This document shows, in pieces, positions 1 to 10,733 of a stretch of DNA of 64,000 nt (the first letter of the stretch is position 1; each line of letters opens with the position of its first letter). The notes beneath the pieces were generated by a model. The model was not told the origin of the DNA. It ran no database searches and was given only the letters and a program-made list of their open reading frames with translations. Source of the DNA: Polycyclovorans sp002706265 (lineage in GTDB: Bacteria > Pseudomonadota > Gammaproteobacteria > Nevskiales > Nevskiaceae); the NCBI GenBank assembly GCA_963973915.1, contig CAXBBM010000014.1:1-64000 (forward strand). Reading direction: 5' to 3'. Position numbers and translations under genes: made by a program.

Positions 1-34
1 CGGCGTGTGCCGGTTGATTTGTTGCCTCAAAAGC

Positions 35-110
35 TGGCGTTCCCACGGGGATTCGAACCCCGGTTACATCCGTGAAAGGGACGTGTCCTAGGCCTCTAGA
101 CGATGGGAAC
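35..110 (-). tRNA. tRNA-Glu (anticodon TTC)
   Basis: Read on the minus strand this is a 76-nt cloverleaf with encoded CCA. The anticodon loop is CTTTCAC, giving TTC (Glu), and the T-arm is GGGGTTCGAATCCCC. The 7-bp acceptor stem pairs GTTCCCA with TGGGAAC. It lies 15 nt downstream of tRNA-Ala on the same strand and is probably co-transcribed from the promoter at 217-244. No terminator is visible before the window edge. Confidence 0.97.
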
Positions 111-125
111 GAGGCTTTTAAACTT

Positions 126-201
<76 letters not shown>

Positions 202-216
202 TAAAAAGGGAGCGCA

Positions 217-244
217 ATTATAGGGGAATTTTTTCGGATGGGAA
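217..244 (-). promoter_or_regulatory. Probable sigma-70 promoter of the tRNA-Ala/tRNA-Glu pair
   Basis: On the minus strand a perfect TATAAT (222-217) lies 15 nt before the tRNA-Ala 5' end. A weak -35 (TTCCCA, 244-239, 4 of 6 consensus bases) is 16 nt upstream. The run between the -10 and the tRNA is TGCGCTCCC, G/C-rich as in stable-RNA promoters under stringent control. The -10 is convincing; the -35 is less so. Confidence 0.6.
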
Positions 245-270
245 GCCTTTCGGGATGCTTTTTTTTGAAA

Positions 271-2655
<2,385 letters not shown>

Positions 2656-2767
2656 AGATTCGGTTGTTCAATTTGGGGCGCGGGGCGCGATTATCGAAAG
2701 CGTGGCGTCTGGCTGCAACACAGGGCTGACTGCCGCACACTGCGCGCAAGCCTACACCGAAGCCCTC

Positions 2768-3592
2768 ATGAGCACGCCGCGATCCGTTTTCTTCCTGTCC
2801 GATGGGACCGGGATCACCGCTGAAACCCTGGGCAACACGCTGCTGACGCAGTTTGAGGGCGAGATTTTCCACAAGACGACGCTGCCGTTCATCACGACGG
2901 TGGAGCGCGCGCGATCCACCGTGGACTACATCAACCATGTGGCCGAGCGCGGTGGTGCGCGACCCATTCTGATCAGCACTACGGTCAGCGATGCGGTTCG
3001 TGCCGAACTGCGGGGTGCCAACGCCCTGTTTCTCGACTTTTTCGATCAGTTCATACCCGGCCTCGAAGCGGAGCTGGGACGCAACTCCTCGCATGCGCAG
3101 GGGCGCGCCCACGGCATGGCCGATAACACCCGCTACAACGCGCGCATTGCGGCCATGAACTATGCGATGGAGCACGACGATGGCCAATCGTTGCGTGATC
3201 TGGCCAAAGCTGAACTGATCCTCATTGCCCCGTCGCGCTGCGGCAAAACACCCACCAGCCTCTACATGGCCCTGCAGTACGGCGTGTTTGCGACCAACTA
3301 CCCGCTGATTGCCGAGGACCTTGAAGCCGGGCGCCTGCCGGACGTGCTGAAGCAGAATCCGACCAAATTGTTCGGGCTGACCTCTGATCCTGAGCGGCTG
3401 TCGCAGGTGCGCTCCGAACGCCGCCCCGGCTCGCAGTACGCCTCGCTGGCGCAATGCGCCTTCGAGCTGCGGCAGGCAGAAGCGATGTACCGCAAGCATC
3501 AGATTCCGTTTCTCAACTCCGCCAACATGTCGATCGAGGAAATGACGACGCTGATCATGCAGGAAAAGGCGCTGCGCAAGACCCTGTTCTGA
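2768..3592 (+). CDS. ppsR: PEP synthase regulatory protein (kinase/pyrophosphorylase, DUF299)
   Basis: This 274-residue bifunctional regulator is expected to inactivate PpsA by ADP-dependent phosphorylation of a conserved residue and to reactivate it by phosphorolysis. The family N-terminus (FFLSDGTGITAETLG) starts at residue 8. The nucleotide-binding loop APSRCGKTPTS lies at residues 154-164. The frame stays open upstream of the chosen ATG, but homology begins at MSTPRSVFFLSDGTG. Its divergence from ppsA fits the known partnership of the two genes. Confidence 0.95.
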   Translation: MSTPRSVFFLSDGTGITAETLGNTLLTQFEGEIFHKTTLPFITTVERARSTVDYINHVAERGGARPILISTTVSDAVRAELRGANALFLDFFDQFIPGLEAELGRNSSHAQGRAHGMADNTRYNARIAAMNYAMEHDDGQSLRDLAKAELILIAPSRCGKTPTSLYMALQYGVFATNYPLIAEDLEAGRLPDVLKQNPTKLFGLTSDPERLSQVRSERRPGSQYASLAQCAFELRQAEAMYRKHQIPFLNSANMSIEEMTTLIMQEKALRKTLF

Positions 3593-3594
3593 CC

Positions 3595-4548
3595 ATGACC
3601 TTGCTCGGCAGGGCGCGCAGCCGGACGGCGGGAGGGGCGACGCTCGTGGTGTGGTTGATGGGGGCGGCCTGCGCGACCGCTCAACCCGTGCCGCCGTCGC
3701 AACCGGCGACTTGGCCAGAGGGCGTGCTGACCTTGCAGGATGCGCGCATTCAAGAATCCAGCGGCCTGGCGCGCAGTGGTCACGACGCTGACCGGTTATG
3801 GACGCACAACGATTCCTTCAGCGGTGCCCGGTTGTTTGCCATCGCCCGGCACACCGGCGCCAACTTGGCGACGTTCTCCCTGCGCAACACCTACAACCTT
3901 GATTGGGAGGACATGGCCGCCTTTGATGACCGGGGTCAGCCAGCGTTGCTGGTGGCCGATGTGGGCGACAACTTTGCGATTCGGGGCTCTGTCAGCCTCT
4001 ACGTGGTGCACGAGCCGCAGCGGCTCGGTGACGGTGGTGCCCTGGTGCCGCTGCGCACCTTGTCGTTGCGGTATCCCGACGGGCCGCGCGACGTCGAAGC
4101 GGTCGCCGTCGACCAGGCCACCCGGCAGGTTTATCTGCTCAGCAAGCGAGACCCCGTGCCGCGGCTGTATCGCGTGTCGCTGGACCCACCGACGCCGCTG
4201 ACGGTGCAGGTGGCCGAAGCGCTTGGGCCCATCAGCATTCCGCGGGCTGCGCCCGGTGCGCCCGGTGCGCGGCAGGCGCGGCGTTTGGAGTGGGTGACGG
4301 CGATGGACTTCGACGCCGCCGGCCGCCGCGCCGCCGTCGTGACGGCCAAGCGGGTGCACGTTTACGACCGATCCCCGGGTGAGCCCTGGATTGCAGCCTT
4401 CCAACGCATGCCGATGAGCCTGCCGCTGCCACACTTCGGCCAGATCGAAGCGGCGGCGCTGAGCGCCGATGGGCGCGCGCTGGACCTCAGCTCGGAGGGT
4501 TTTCCGGCACCTCTGGCGCGGATTCCACTGCCCGAAGCGCATCGATGA
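3595..4548 (+). CDS. Secreted hypothetical protein, possibly beta-propeller
   Basis: This 317-residue protein starts two bases after the ppsR stop, so it is probably co-transcribed. An N-terminal hydrophobic stretch (residues 13-25) followed by GAACATAQP looks like a signal peptide; an Ala-Ala-Cys is present but the lipobox is poor. The body has recurring beta-rich segments, with DWEDMAAF, VADVGDN, DVEAVAVD and VTAMDFD, resembling SdiA-regulated or phytase-like propellers. I do not recognise a function. Its 3' end overlaps the convergent hydrolase gene by 62 bp. Confidence 0.75.
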   Translation: MTLLGRARSRTAGGATLVVWLMGAACATAQPVPPSQPATWPEGVLTLQDARIQESSGLARSGHDADRLWTHNDSFSGARLFAIARHTGANLATFSLRNTYNLDWEDMAAFDDRGQPALLVADVGDNFAIRGSVSLYVVHEPQRLGDGGALVPLRTLSLRYPDGPRDVEAVAVDQATRQVYLLSKRDPVPRLYRVSLDPPTPLTVQVAEALGPISIPRAAPGAPGARQARRLEWVTAMDFDAAGRRAAVVTAKRVHVYDRSPGEPWIAAFQRMPMSLPLPHFGQIEAAALSADGRALDLSSEGFPAPLARIPLPEAHR

Positions 4549-5443
4549 GCGCGGCCTGGGTGGCCTGAGGCGCCTCCAGGTGCGGCGCGTGGCCGGCGCC
4601 GTCAATGGTCACCAGGCGGGCACCGGGGCGCAGCGCCTGCAGCAGTCGCGAGGCTTGCGCATAGGGCACCACCTGATCTTCAGAGCCCCAGATGAGTGGG
4701 ATGTCGCGCCCCTGTGTGCCCAGCGCCAGATAGGTCGGCAGCGGGTCCTTGAGAATCACGGTCCGCAAGGTCGAGAGAATCGCGCGGCGAAACCCGCGGT
4801 AGGGCAACTGCTCGGTGAACAGCGGCAGGTATTGCGCGGCAAGGGCCGGGTCGGCGAACGTGTTCTTCTGCATGTCGGCCTGACGCGGAAAGTACAGCGC
4901 GTGGGCGACAACGTTGCCGATGACCGGCCAGCGCAGCACATCCGGAACCTCGGGCACCGCGTTGAAGGGTGCGATCAGCGCCAGCGCCGCGACCTTGTCG
5001 GGGTGCGCGACGGTGTAGTGCGCGGCGATCAGACCGCCCATCGATAGCCCCACCAGGCGCACCTGCTCAGGCGCCCCCAGCACGGCCAGCAATTCGGTGA
5101 GCTGGCGCTCGTAACGGGCAAGGTCGTAAGCGCCGGCCGGGCGGTCGGACCAACCGCGCCCGTACAGGTCGTAATACAGGGTGCGATAGCCGGCGGCCTG
5201 CAGGGCCTCGGCGGTGGCTGCCCACTGCGGGCTGGGCACCGAGTACCCGTGGATCAGCACCACCCAGGGGGCGTCTTCGTCGCCGCCCAGGGTGTATCCG
5301 GTCACGCCTTCCGAGAGGCCGACAAAGCGCATGTCAACCTGGGCGCGGACCTCTGAATCGAGGTCTTTGCGCTCGGGGTTGTGCCACACGATCCAGCCGG
5401 TCAGGGCCACCAGCAACACGCCCAGCACGATCAACAAGCGCAT
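4487..5443 (-). CDS. Alpha/beta-fold hydrolase, membrane anchored
   Basis: The 318-residue protein has an N-terminal membrane anchor (residues 3-20) and an alpha/beta hydrolase domain. The oxyanion motif HGYS begins at residue 65, the nucleophile elbow GLSMGG has Ser134, an acid lies in WGSEDQVVP and the base in GAGHAPH. The sequence resembles lipase/esterase or C-C hydrolases, but the substrate cannot be read from it. It converges on the secreted-protein gene and ends inside that gene's last codons. Confidence 0.9.
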   Translation of the reverse strand: MRLLIVLGVLLVALTGWIVWHNPERKDLDSEVRAQVDMRFVGLSEGVTGYTLGGDEDAPWVVLIHGYSVPSPQWAATAEALQAAGYRTLYYDLYGRGWSDRPAGAYDLARYERQLTELLAVLGAPEQVRLVGLSMGGLIAAHYTVAHPDKVAALALIAPFNAVPEVPDVLRWPVIGNVVAHALYFPRQADMQKNTFADPALAAQYLPLFTEQLPYRGFRRAILSTLRTVILKDPLPTYLALGTQGRDIPLIWGSEDQVVPYAQASRLLQALRPGARLVTIDGAGHAPHLEAPQATQAALIDALRAVESAPEVPENPPS

Positions 5444-5481
5444 GAGAAGGGTCCTCAGGTCGGGGCGGCGGGTGCGCCGCG

Positions 5482-7110
5482 TCAGGTCACCACGTCAGGT
5501 TCGGCGCGCCCGGTGCGCTGGCGCAGGCCGATGAGAGTGTCCGCCAGCGCGGCGAGCGGCGCCAGTGCGGTGGCGGGGTCCAGGTTCAGCTCGTCCTGGC
5601 GCCAGTGCTCAAGATACAGCCGCAGGGTGGCGCCGTCGGTGCCGGTGCCCGACTTGCGCAGCACGATGCGCGCGTCATCGCCCATCACCACCCTCAGCCC
5701 TTGGCCCTTGGCCTGGCTGCCGTCGATGGGGTCGGCGTAGGTGAAGTCATCGGCCAGGGTCACGGTGAGCCCGCCTTCCAGCGTCTGCCCCACCAGTTGC
5801 GGCAGGCGAGCCCGCAAGTCGGCGACGATTGCGTCGGCCACATCGGCTTCCAGCCCTTCGTAATCGTGACGCTGGAAGTAGTGGCGGCCGTAGCGCTGCC
5901 AGTGTGAGATGGCAATTTCGGGCAGCGAGCGGCCGCTGGCGGCGAGGATGTTGGCCCACGCCAGCACGGCCCAGAGCCCGTCCTTTTCGCGAACGTGGGT
6001 CGAGCCGGTGCCGAAACTTTCTTCGCCGCAGATGGTGATGCGACCGGCGTCGAGCAGGTTGCAGAAGAATTTCCAGCCGGTGGGGGTCTCGTGAAGTTCG
6101 ATGCCGCGCTGCCGGGCCACGTGGTCGGCGGCCCGACAGGTGGGCATGGATCGGGCGATGCCGACCACGCCATCGACGTAGCCCGGGCACAGATGCAGGT
6201 TGTCGGCCAGCATGGCCAGTGAATCCCCCGGCGAGATGAACACGCCGGGGCCGAGAATCATGTTGCGGTCGCCATCTCCATCGCTGGCGGCGCCCAGGTC
6301 GGCGGCGTGCGGGCCGTTCATGTGCGCCACCAGCTCGGCGGCGTAGATCAGATTCGGGTCGGGGTGGCCGCCCCCAAAGTCTTCTAGCGGGACGGCGTTG
6401 ACAATGTCCTGTTCGTTGGCGCCCAGCGTGTCGATCAGGATGCGCCGCGCATACGGTCCGGTGACGGCGTGCAGGGCGTCGAAGCGAATGCGATGGCCCT
6501 GTGCGAGCCAGTCGCGAATCTGCGCAAAGTCGAACAGCGTGGCCATTTGCGCGGCGTAGTCGTCAACGCCGTCAATGACCTCGATCTGCAGGGCGCCAGC
6601 CTGGGTCGTGCCGAGCCGGTCCAGATCGACCGACACGGTCGGGTCGATGCGGTAGCGCGTCAGCGCAAGGCTGGTCTGGAAGATGCGCTCGGTCAGCGCC
6701 TCGGGGGCCTGGCCGCCGCCGGCGATGTTGTACTTGATGCCGAAATCGCCGTTCGGCCCCGCCGGGTTGTGACTTGCCGTGAGCACCAGCCCGCCCGCCG
6801 CACCGCGTTGGCGAATCAGGTGTGAGGCCGCCGGGGTCGACAAAATTCCGCCCAGGCCAATGAGCACCCTTGAAATTCCATTTGCCGCCGCCATCTGCAC
6901 ACAGAGGGTGATGGCGTCGCGGTTCCAGTAGCGGCCGTCACCGCCGATGACCAGAGTGTTGCCGCGCAGTTCGGGGGCGCAGTCGAAGATGGACTGGACG
7001 AAACTGGCCAGATAGTGCGGTTGCCGCACCACCGCCACTTTCTTCCGCAGGCCGGCCGTCCCCGGGCGTTGATCTGTGAATGCAGTTACGGGAATTATTT
7101 GGGTCGTCAT
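5482..7110 (-). CDS. pgm: Phosphoglucomutase (alpha-D-glucose 1-phosphate/6-phosphate)
   Basis: It interconverts glucose 1-phosphate and glucose 6-phosphate. The N-terminus (FTDQRPGTAGLRKKV) matches the eukaryote-like Pgm/PgcA group. The phosphoserine loop is TASHNP with Ser113, the Mg loop is SDGDGDRN, and the C-terminal phosphate-binding signature is RKSGTGTDGATLRLY. The ATG chosen gives 542 residues and fits the family start; an in-frame ATG at 7140 would add ten acidic residues. It is divergent from the DUF1249 gene with under 50 bp between them. Confidence 0.95.
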   Translation of the reverse strand: MTTQIIPVTAFTDQRPGTAGLRKKVAVVRQPHYLASFVQSIFDCAPELRGNTLVIGGDGRYWNRDAITLCVQMAAANGISRVLIGLGGILSTPAASHLIRQRGAAGGLVLTASHNPAGPNGDFGIKYNIAGGGQAPEALTERIFQTSLALTRYRIDPTVSVDLDRLGTTQAGALQIEVIDGVDDYAAQMATLFDFAQIRDWLAQGHRIRFDALHAVTGPYARRILIDTLGANEQDIVNAVPLEDFGGGHPDPNLIYAAELVAHMNGPHAADLGAASDGDGDRNMILGPGVFISPGDSLAMLADNLHLCPGYVDGVVGIARSMPTCRAADHVARQRGIELHETPTGWKFFCNLLDAGRITICGEESFGTGSTHVREKDGLWAVLAWANILAASGRSLPEIAISHWQRYGRHYFQRHDYEGLEADVADAIVADLRARLPQLVGQTLEGGLTVTLADDFTYADPIDGSQAKGQGLRVVMGDDARIVLRKSGTGTDGATLRLYLEHWRQDELNLDPATALAPLAALADTLIGLRQRTGRAEPDVVT

Positions 7111-7156
7111 GTTGTCTTCGTTGTCTTCGCTCTTTGTCATATCTTATAGTCCGCCT

Positions 7157-7639
7157 ATGCCGACGTACCCAGAACGCTCCCGAGCCACGCCGCAGACGTC
7201 TCCCCAGAGGCTCGCGGTACTGATCGACCTTTATGAGCGCAACTTCAAGTTGCTGCAGCGTCTCATCCCTGCGCTGGACCTTCCGCCTCAGAAGGCCATT
7301 TCGCACACGCTGGCCGACCCGCCCCTGCATTTGCAGGTGACCGAGCGCGACCGCTATACCCTGACCTGCAAGCTCACCTATGAGTTTGTCGACGATCAGG
7401 GCGTGCGCAATCAGCCCGACCTGTGGGTGCGCATCTATCGCGATGCGTGCGTGGCCGAGGCGCTGAACCAGCCCAACCGCCCACCTTGGCAGGCCGAGAG
7501 CGACGGCGACCCCTGGGCCGAGCGGTTTCTGGACGAGCAGTGGCGGCGCAATCTGACCCTGGGCAAGTGGCTGGAATACCTGATCGACAACGGTCATGGT
7601 TTCGGGCGCAACGAGCCTGCGGCTGCGGCCGCCGCCTGA
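7157..7639 (+). CDS. DUF1249 (YqiB-like) protein
   Basis: This 160-residue protein matches the YqiB/DUF1249 family, known mainly from gammaproteobacteria and of unknown role. Recognisable stretches are LIDLYERNFKLLQRLIP, the YTLTCKLTYEF strand and PDLWVRIYRDACVAEAL. The C-terminus ends in a run of alanines. The chosen ATG (MPTYPERS) is preferred over upstream in-frame ATGs that overlap pgm. The gamma-carbonic-anhydrase gene follows after 14 bp. Confidence 0.85.
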   Translation: MPTYPERSRATPQTSPQRLAVLIDLYERNFKLLQRLIPALDLPPQKAISHTLADPPLHLQVTERDRYTLTCKLTYEFVDDQGVRNQPDLWVRIYRDACVAEALNQPNRPPWQAESDGDPWAERFLDEQWRRNLTLGKWLEYLIDNGHGFGRNEPAAAAAA

Positions 7640-7653
7640 GCGGACCGCCGGCC

Positions 7654-8175
7654 GTGCTCTATTCCCTGGACGGCGTTGCGCCGCAGATCGGCGAGGGGGC
7701 TTGGGTTGCGCCCTCGGCCGACCTGATGGGCAAGGTCGAAATCGGGGCCAACGCCAGCGTCTGGTTCAATTGCGTGATGCGCGGTGACACCGATCGTTTG
7801 GTGGTGGGCGAGGGGTCCAATGTGCAAGATGCCTCGGTGCTGCACACCGACGCGGGTATTGAGCTGCGCATCGGCAAAGACTGCACCATTGGGCATCAGG
7901 TGATGCTGCATGGCTGCACGATCGGCGACAACACGCTGATCGGTATTGGCAGTGTGATTCTCAACCGCGCCGTGATTGGCGCCAACTCGCTGGTGGCCGC
8001 CGGGTCGCTGGTGACCGAGGGCAAGGTTTTTCCCGACGGCGTGATGCTGATGGGTTCGCCCGCCAAGGTGGTCCGCCCGCTCAGCGCCGCCGAGATCCAG
8101 ATGATCAGCGCCTCTGCAGCGCATTATCGCCAGAACGCCAAGCGTTTCAGCCAGGTCCTGAAGCCGCTGGCCTGA
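7654..8175 (+). CDS. Gamma carbonic anhydrase family protein (YrdA/PaaY-like)
   Basis: This 173-residue left-handed beta-helix protein begins at a GTG. Hexapeptide repeats run through the whole chain (IGEGAWVAPSADLMGKVEIG, IGDNTLIGIGSVILNRAVIG). Metal-ligand histidines are in VLHTDAG, IGHQVMLHGCTIG and neighbours. The C-terminal MGSPAKVVRPLSAAEI is typical of YrdA/CaiE/PaaY. Many family members have not been shown to be active carbonic anhydrases, so the enzyme activity is not assured. Confidence 0.92.
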   Translation: MLYSLDGVAPQIGEGAWVAPSADLMGKVEIGANASVWFNCVMRGDTDRLVVGEGSNVQDASVLHTDAGIELRIGKDCTIGHQVMLHGCTIGDNTLIGIGSVILNRAVIGANSLVAAGSLVTEGKVFPDGVMLMGSPAKVVRPLSAAEIQMISASAAHYRQNAKRFSQVLKPLA

Positions 8176-8190
8176 AGGCAGGGCCCCGCG

Positions 8191-8688
8191 TCATTCAGAC
8201 GCCTGCTTGGGGTAGAGGTGGGCCACCAGCCGGCCGATGCCCGGCTTGAGCGCCGACCAGCTTTCGATGGGCAGGTCGAAACCAACCGCCGCGCAGGTGG
8301 GCAAGTGGGTGGGCGCGCCAGGGCTCAGCCACTGCGACAGTTCGCTGAGACCCGGGTTGTGACCGAACAACCACACGCGATGGGCCCGGGCCGGCAGCGG
8401 CGCCAGCACGTCGAGCAGTTGTTCGATGTCGGCATCGTAAATATCGGGATTCAGCAGCAGGTCGGTGGCGGGTACCGCCAGCGCCTCGGTGAACAGGCGC
8501 GCGGTGGTGATCGCCCGGGATGCCGGGCTACTGACCCAGACGTCGGGCATGCCCAGCGCGCGGGCAATTCGCAGCGCCATTGCCGGTGCGTCGCGGCGCC
8601 CCCGACCATTGAGGGGGCGTTCAAAATCCGTCAGCTCGGGGTAATTCCAGCTCGATTTCGCGTGACGAATCAGGGTCAGGCGCTTCAT
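8191..8688 (-). CDS. sixA: Phosphohistidine phosphatase SixA
   Basis: SixA removes phosphate from phosphohistidine on histidine phosphotransfer proteins. The 165-residue chain has the histidine-phosphatase opening LIRHAKSSWN, the second loop SPASRAITTARL, and FGHNPGLSEL with the second catalytic histidine. Its start overlaps the rsmJ stop by 4 bp (ATGA), so it is translationally coupled. It converges on the gamma-CA gene. Confidence 0.9.
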   Translation of the reverse strand: MKRLTLIRHAKSSWNYPELTDFERPLNGRGRRDAPAMALRIARALGMPDVWVSSPASRAITTARLFTEALAVPATDLLLNPDIYDADIEQLLDVLAPLPARAHRVWLFGHNPGLSELSQWLSPGAPTHLPTCAAVGFDLPIESWSALKPGIGRLVAHLYPKQASE

Positions 8689-9383
8689 GGCGTCTCCTTC
8701 GGTGGCGGCACAAGATAGAGATCAAAGCGGGCCTGGGTGCCGCGCAGGCTTTGATCCGGCGCCTGGTCCGCCAAGGGCGGCGCCGACAGCGGCCGCTTCA
8801 CCACGACACGCCAGCGTGCCCGGGCGCGCGCCAGCGCCAGCAAGCTGCCGGCGTCCGCATCGCCTTCGGTCAGTTCCCGGAAGAACTGCATTTCTTTGCC
8901 GGGCAACGCGGTCTTGTCACGGCCGGGGTACATGGGGTCGAGGTAGACCACGTCCCAGGTCAGGTCGTCGCGCAGCACCGAGTGCGCATCGGCGGCCTGC
9001 AGGCACAGGCGGCTGGCGCAGCGGTCGTCGACCAGTTCCAGCCGCGTCCAGGCGTCTTGCAGCAGGGCGAAGATCAGGGGTTGGCGCTCGCACACGGTGA
9101 CCGTTGCCCCAAGATGGGCCATGACGTGGGCATCGCGACCCAGGCCGCCGGTGGCATCCAGCACGCTGAGCGGGGTTCGTTTGCCGATGCCCACCGCGCG
9201 CGCCAACAATTGCTTCTTGCCGCCACTGAGCCGCCTCAGTTGCTCCGGCCCCAGCCAATCGGCCACCACGTCGCCTACGCGCACATGGTGACCCGCGTGC
9301 AGGCCGAGGCGCCCTTGCCCGTCGCGGACCAACGAAAAACCCCGATCGTTTGCGGCGACCGGGGTGGGTGAGGCGGGTGCCAC
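8685..9383 (-). CDS. rsmJ: 16S rRNA (guanine(1516)-N(2))-methyltransferase
   Basis: RsmJ methylates G1516 of 16S rRNA. Diagnostic motifs are the SAM-binding VLDATGGLGRDA, the catalytic-region VVYLDPMYP and WRVVVKRPLSAPPL near the C-terminus. I chose the GTG that follows the SCP2-gene stop by 7 bases, giving 232 residues. A TTG at 9425 would add 14 residues and overlap the SCP2 gene, so the start is uncertain. sixA follows with a 4-bp overlap. Confidence 0.92.
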   Translation of the reverse strand: MAPASPTPVAANDRGFSLVRDGQGRLGLHAGHHVRVGDVVADWLGPEQLRRLSGGKKQLLARAVGIGKRTPLSVLDATGGLGRDAHVMAHLGATVTVCERQPLIFALLQDAWTRLELVDDRCASRLCLQAADAHSVLRDDLTWDVVYLDPMYPGRDKTALPGKEMQFFRELTEGDADAGSLLALARARARWRVVVKRPLSAPPLADQAPDQSLRGTQARFDLYLVPPPKETP

Positions 9384-9390
9384 AGACGAT

Positions 9391-9708
9391 TCAGTCGAGT
9401 TTCGAGGCGTCGAACAGGCTGCCAATCCGTTGTGCGAGCATCAGGTCGCCTTCGAGTTGCAGCTTGCCGGTCATGAAGGCTGTCATGCCGTTGAGTTCGC
9501 CTTTCATCAGGGCGATGAGGTCTTCGTCTTCCATGGTCAGCGTCACGTCCGGGCTGGCGGCGACGCCTTCGTTGGCCGTGCAGGCGCCGTCCTTGATGAC
9601 GACGTTCATGGGGGTGGAAATATTGAACTGGAGGGTGGCATCGGTGCCTGCGGCCGCGTCGACATTGAGCGCTTGGGGCATTTTCTTGATCAGTTCGACT
9701 GCAGGCAT
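9391..9708 (-). CDS. SCP2 sterol-binding domain protein
   Basis: This 105-residue single-domain protein matches the SCP2 fold, a small hydrophobic-ligand carrier. It has the strand LQFNISTPMNVVIKDG, then SPDVTLTMEDEDLIALMKGELNGMTAF and LEGDLMLAQRIGSLF, with the Met-rich pocket usual for the family. The start at MPAVELIKK fits homologues; an in-frame ATG 30 codons upstream would add a cysteine-rich extension I do not support. It probably starts an operon with rsmJ and sixA. Confidence 0.88.
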   Translation of the reverse strand: MPAVELIKKMPQALNVDAAAGTDATLQFNISTPMNVVIKDGACTANEGVAASPDVTLTMEDEDLIALMKGELNGMTAFMTGKLQLEGDLMLAQRIGSLFDASKLD

Positions 9709-9797
9709 GGGAGGTTCCAAAAGTTGAATATAGGCTGCGCATGCTACGCAGCCGGGCGCGTCTGCGCAAACATCAAAATTGCTGACGGAAAGGAACA

Positions 9798-10058
9798 TTA
9801 CCGGACGCCAAAGCCTATGGTTTCGGCCATTTGCGGCGACAGCAGCACGACATGCACGGTGCTATCGTAGAGACGATTACCGATTCGCAGCCTCTGGATG
9901 TCGGGTGCGTGCAGCAGCGCATCGAGGCGCTGAAAATCCCGCCCTTCGACCCAGCGGTCGCGTGACGATTTGAACGCCCTGAACGCCGTACCCTTTGGGG
10001 CGCCCACCCGCTGATCACACTCCCGGAGCGTGAGCCATTGATGCCAGGATCGTTCCAT
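9798..10058 (-). CDS. Small hypothetical protein
   Basis: This 86-residue protein has no family I can name. It is rich in Arg and aromatic residues and shows a pattern (AFRAFKSSRDRW-EGRDFQRL, then LRIGNRLYDSTVHVVLLS) suggestive of a small DNA-binding or adaptor protein of the kind seen as conserved orphans in gammaproteobacteria. Its 5' end overlaps the 5' end of the divergent NUDIX gene by about 20 bp, so one of the two starts may be downstream. Confidence 0.5.
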   Translation of the reverse strand: MERSWHQWLTLRECDQRVGAPKGTAFRAFKSSRDRWVEGRDFQRLDALLHAPDIQRLRIGNRLYDSTVHVVLLSPQMAETIGFGVR

Positions 10059-10733
10059 TCGTCGCCTTCTGAGTCCGCCCCATGCGAAACCGAGCCCGTA
10101 TTGTCGCCGCTCAGCCGCAAGGTGGCACGCACCCTGGCGGCCAGTGGCGAGGCCGGCCCCAGGGCGTTGTGCACGCTGGAAATTCCAGAAGCGCTGCAGG
10201 CCTGGGTTGCCGGAGAACTGAACCGGCCGCTGAAGGCGTCAGCCGTGCTGATCGCCCTGCTGGAGCGTGAGGCAGGCCCCTGTATTCTGCTGACACGGCG
10301 CGCCGAGCATCTGCGCGCCCATGCCGCCCAGGTGAGCTTTCCCGGCGGGCGCTGCGATGCGGACGACGGCAGTTGCGCCGCCACCGCGCTGCGAGAAGCC
10401 TACGAAGAAGTCGGACTGGATCCGCAGCAGGTGAACGTCATCGGCTTTCTCGACGATTTTCCCACGCTCAGCGGATTTCGCATCACTCCGGTGGTGGGGC
10501 ATGTGGCCAACCCGCCTACGCAATGGCGGCCGGCGCCTGACGAAGTGGCCGAGGTGTTCGAGCTGCCATTGGCGATGGCGCTGGACCCGGACACCTACAC
10601 GCGCAAGACGCTGTCGCGTGACGGCATCGAGTTGCCGTTTCACGAACTCGCGTATCAGGGACACCGCATCTGGGGCGCCACAGCCGCGCTGCTGCACATG
10701 CTGGCGATGGAGGTGCATGCGCATGGACGATGA
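10038..10733 (+). CDS. nudL: NUDIX hydrolase, CoA pyrophosphatase type
   Basis: The 231-residue chain carries a full NUDIX box, from GGRCDADDG through ALREAYEEVGL, with the E-x-x-E-E metal ligands. The preceding LRAHAAQVSFPGG is characteristic of CoA pyrophosphatases (NudL/NUDT7), which split CoA into phosphopantetheine and 3',5'-ADP. The first 20 residues are not conserved-looking and overlap the divergent small gene, so the real start may be later. The next gene starts 11 bp before its stop. Confidence 0.87.
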   Translation: MMPGSFHSSPSESAPCETEPVLSPLSRKVARTLAASGEAGPRALCTLEIPEALQAWVAGELNRPLKASAVLIALLEREAGPCILLTRRAEHLRAHAAQVSFPGGRCDADDGSCAATALREAYEEVGLDPQQVNVIGFLDDFPTLSGFRITPVVGHVANPPTQWRPAPDEVAEVFELPLAMALDPDTYTRKTLSRDGIELPFHELAYQGHRIWGATAALLHMLAMEVHAHGR

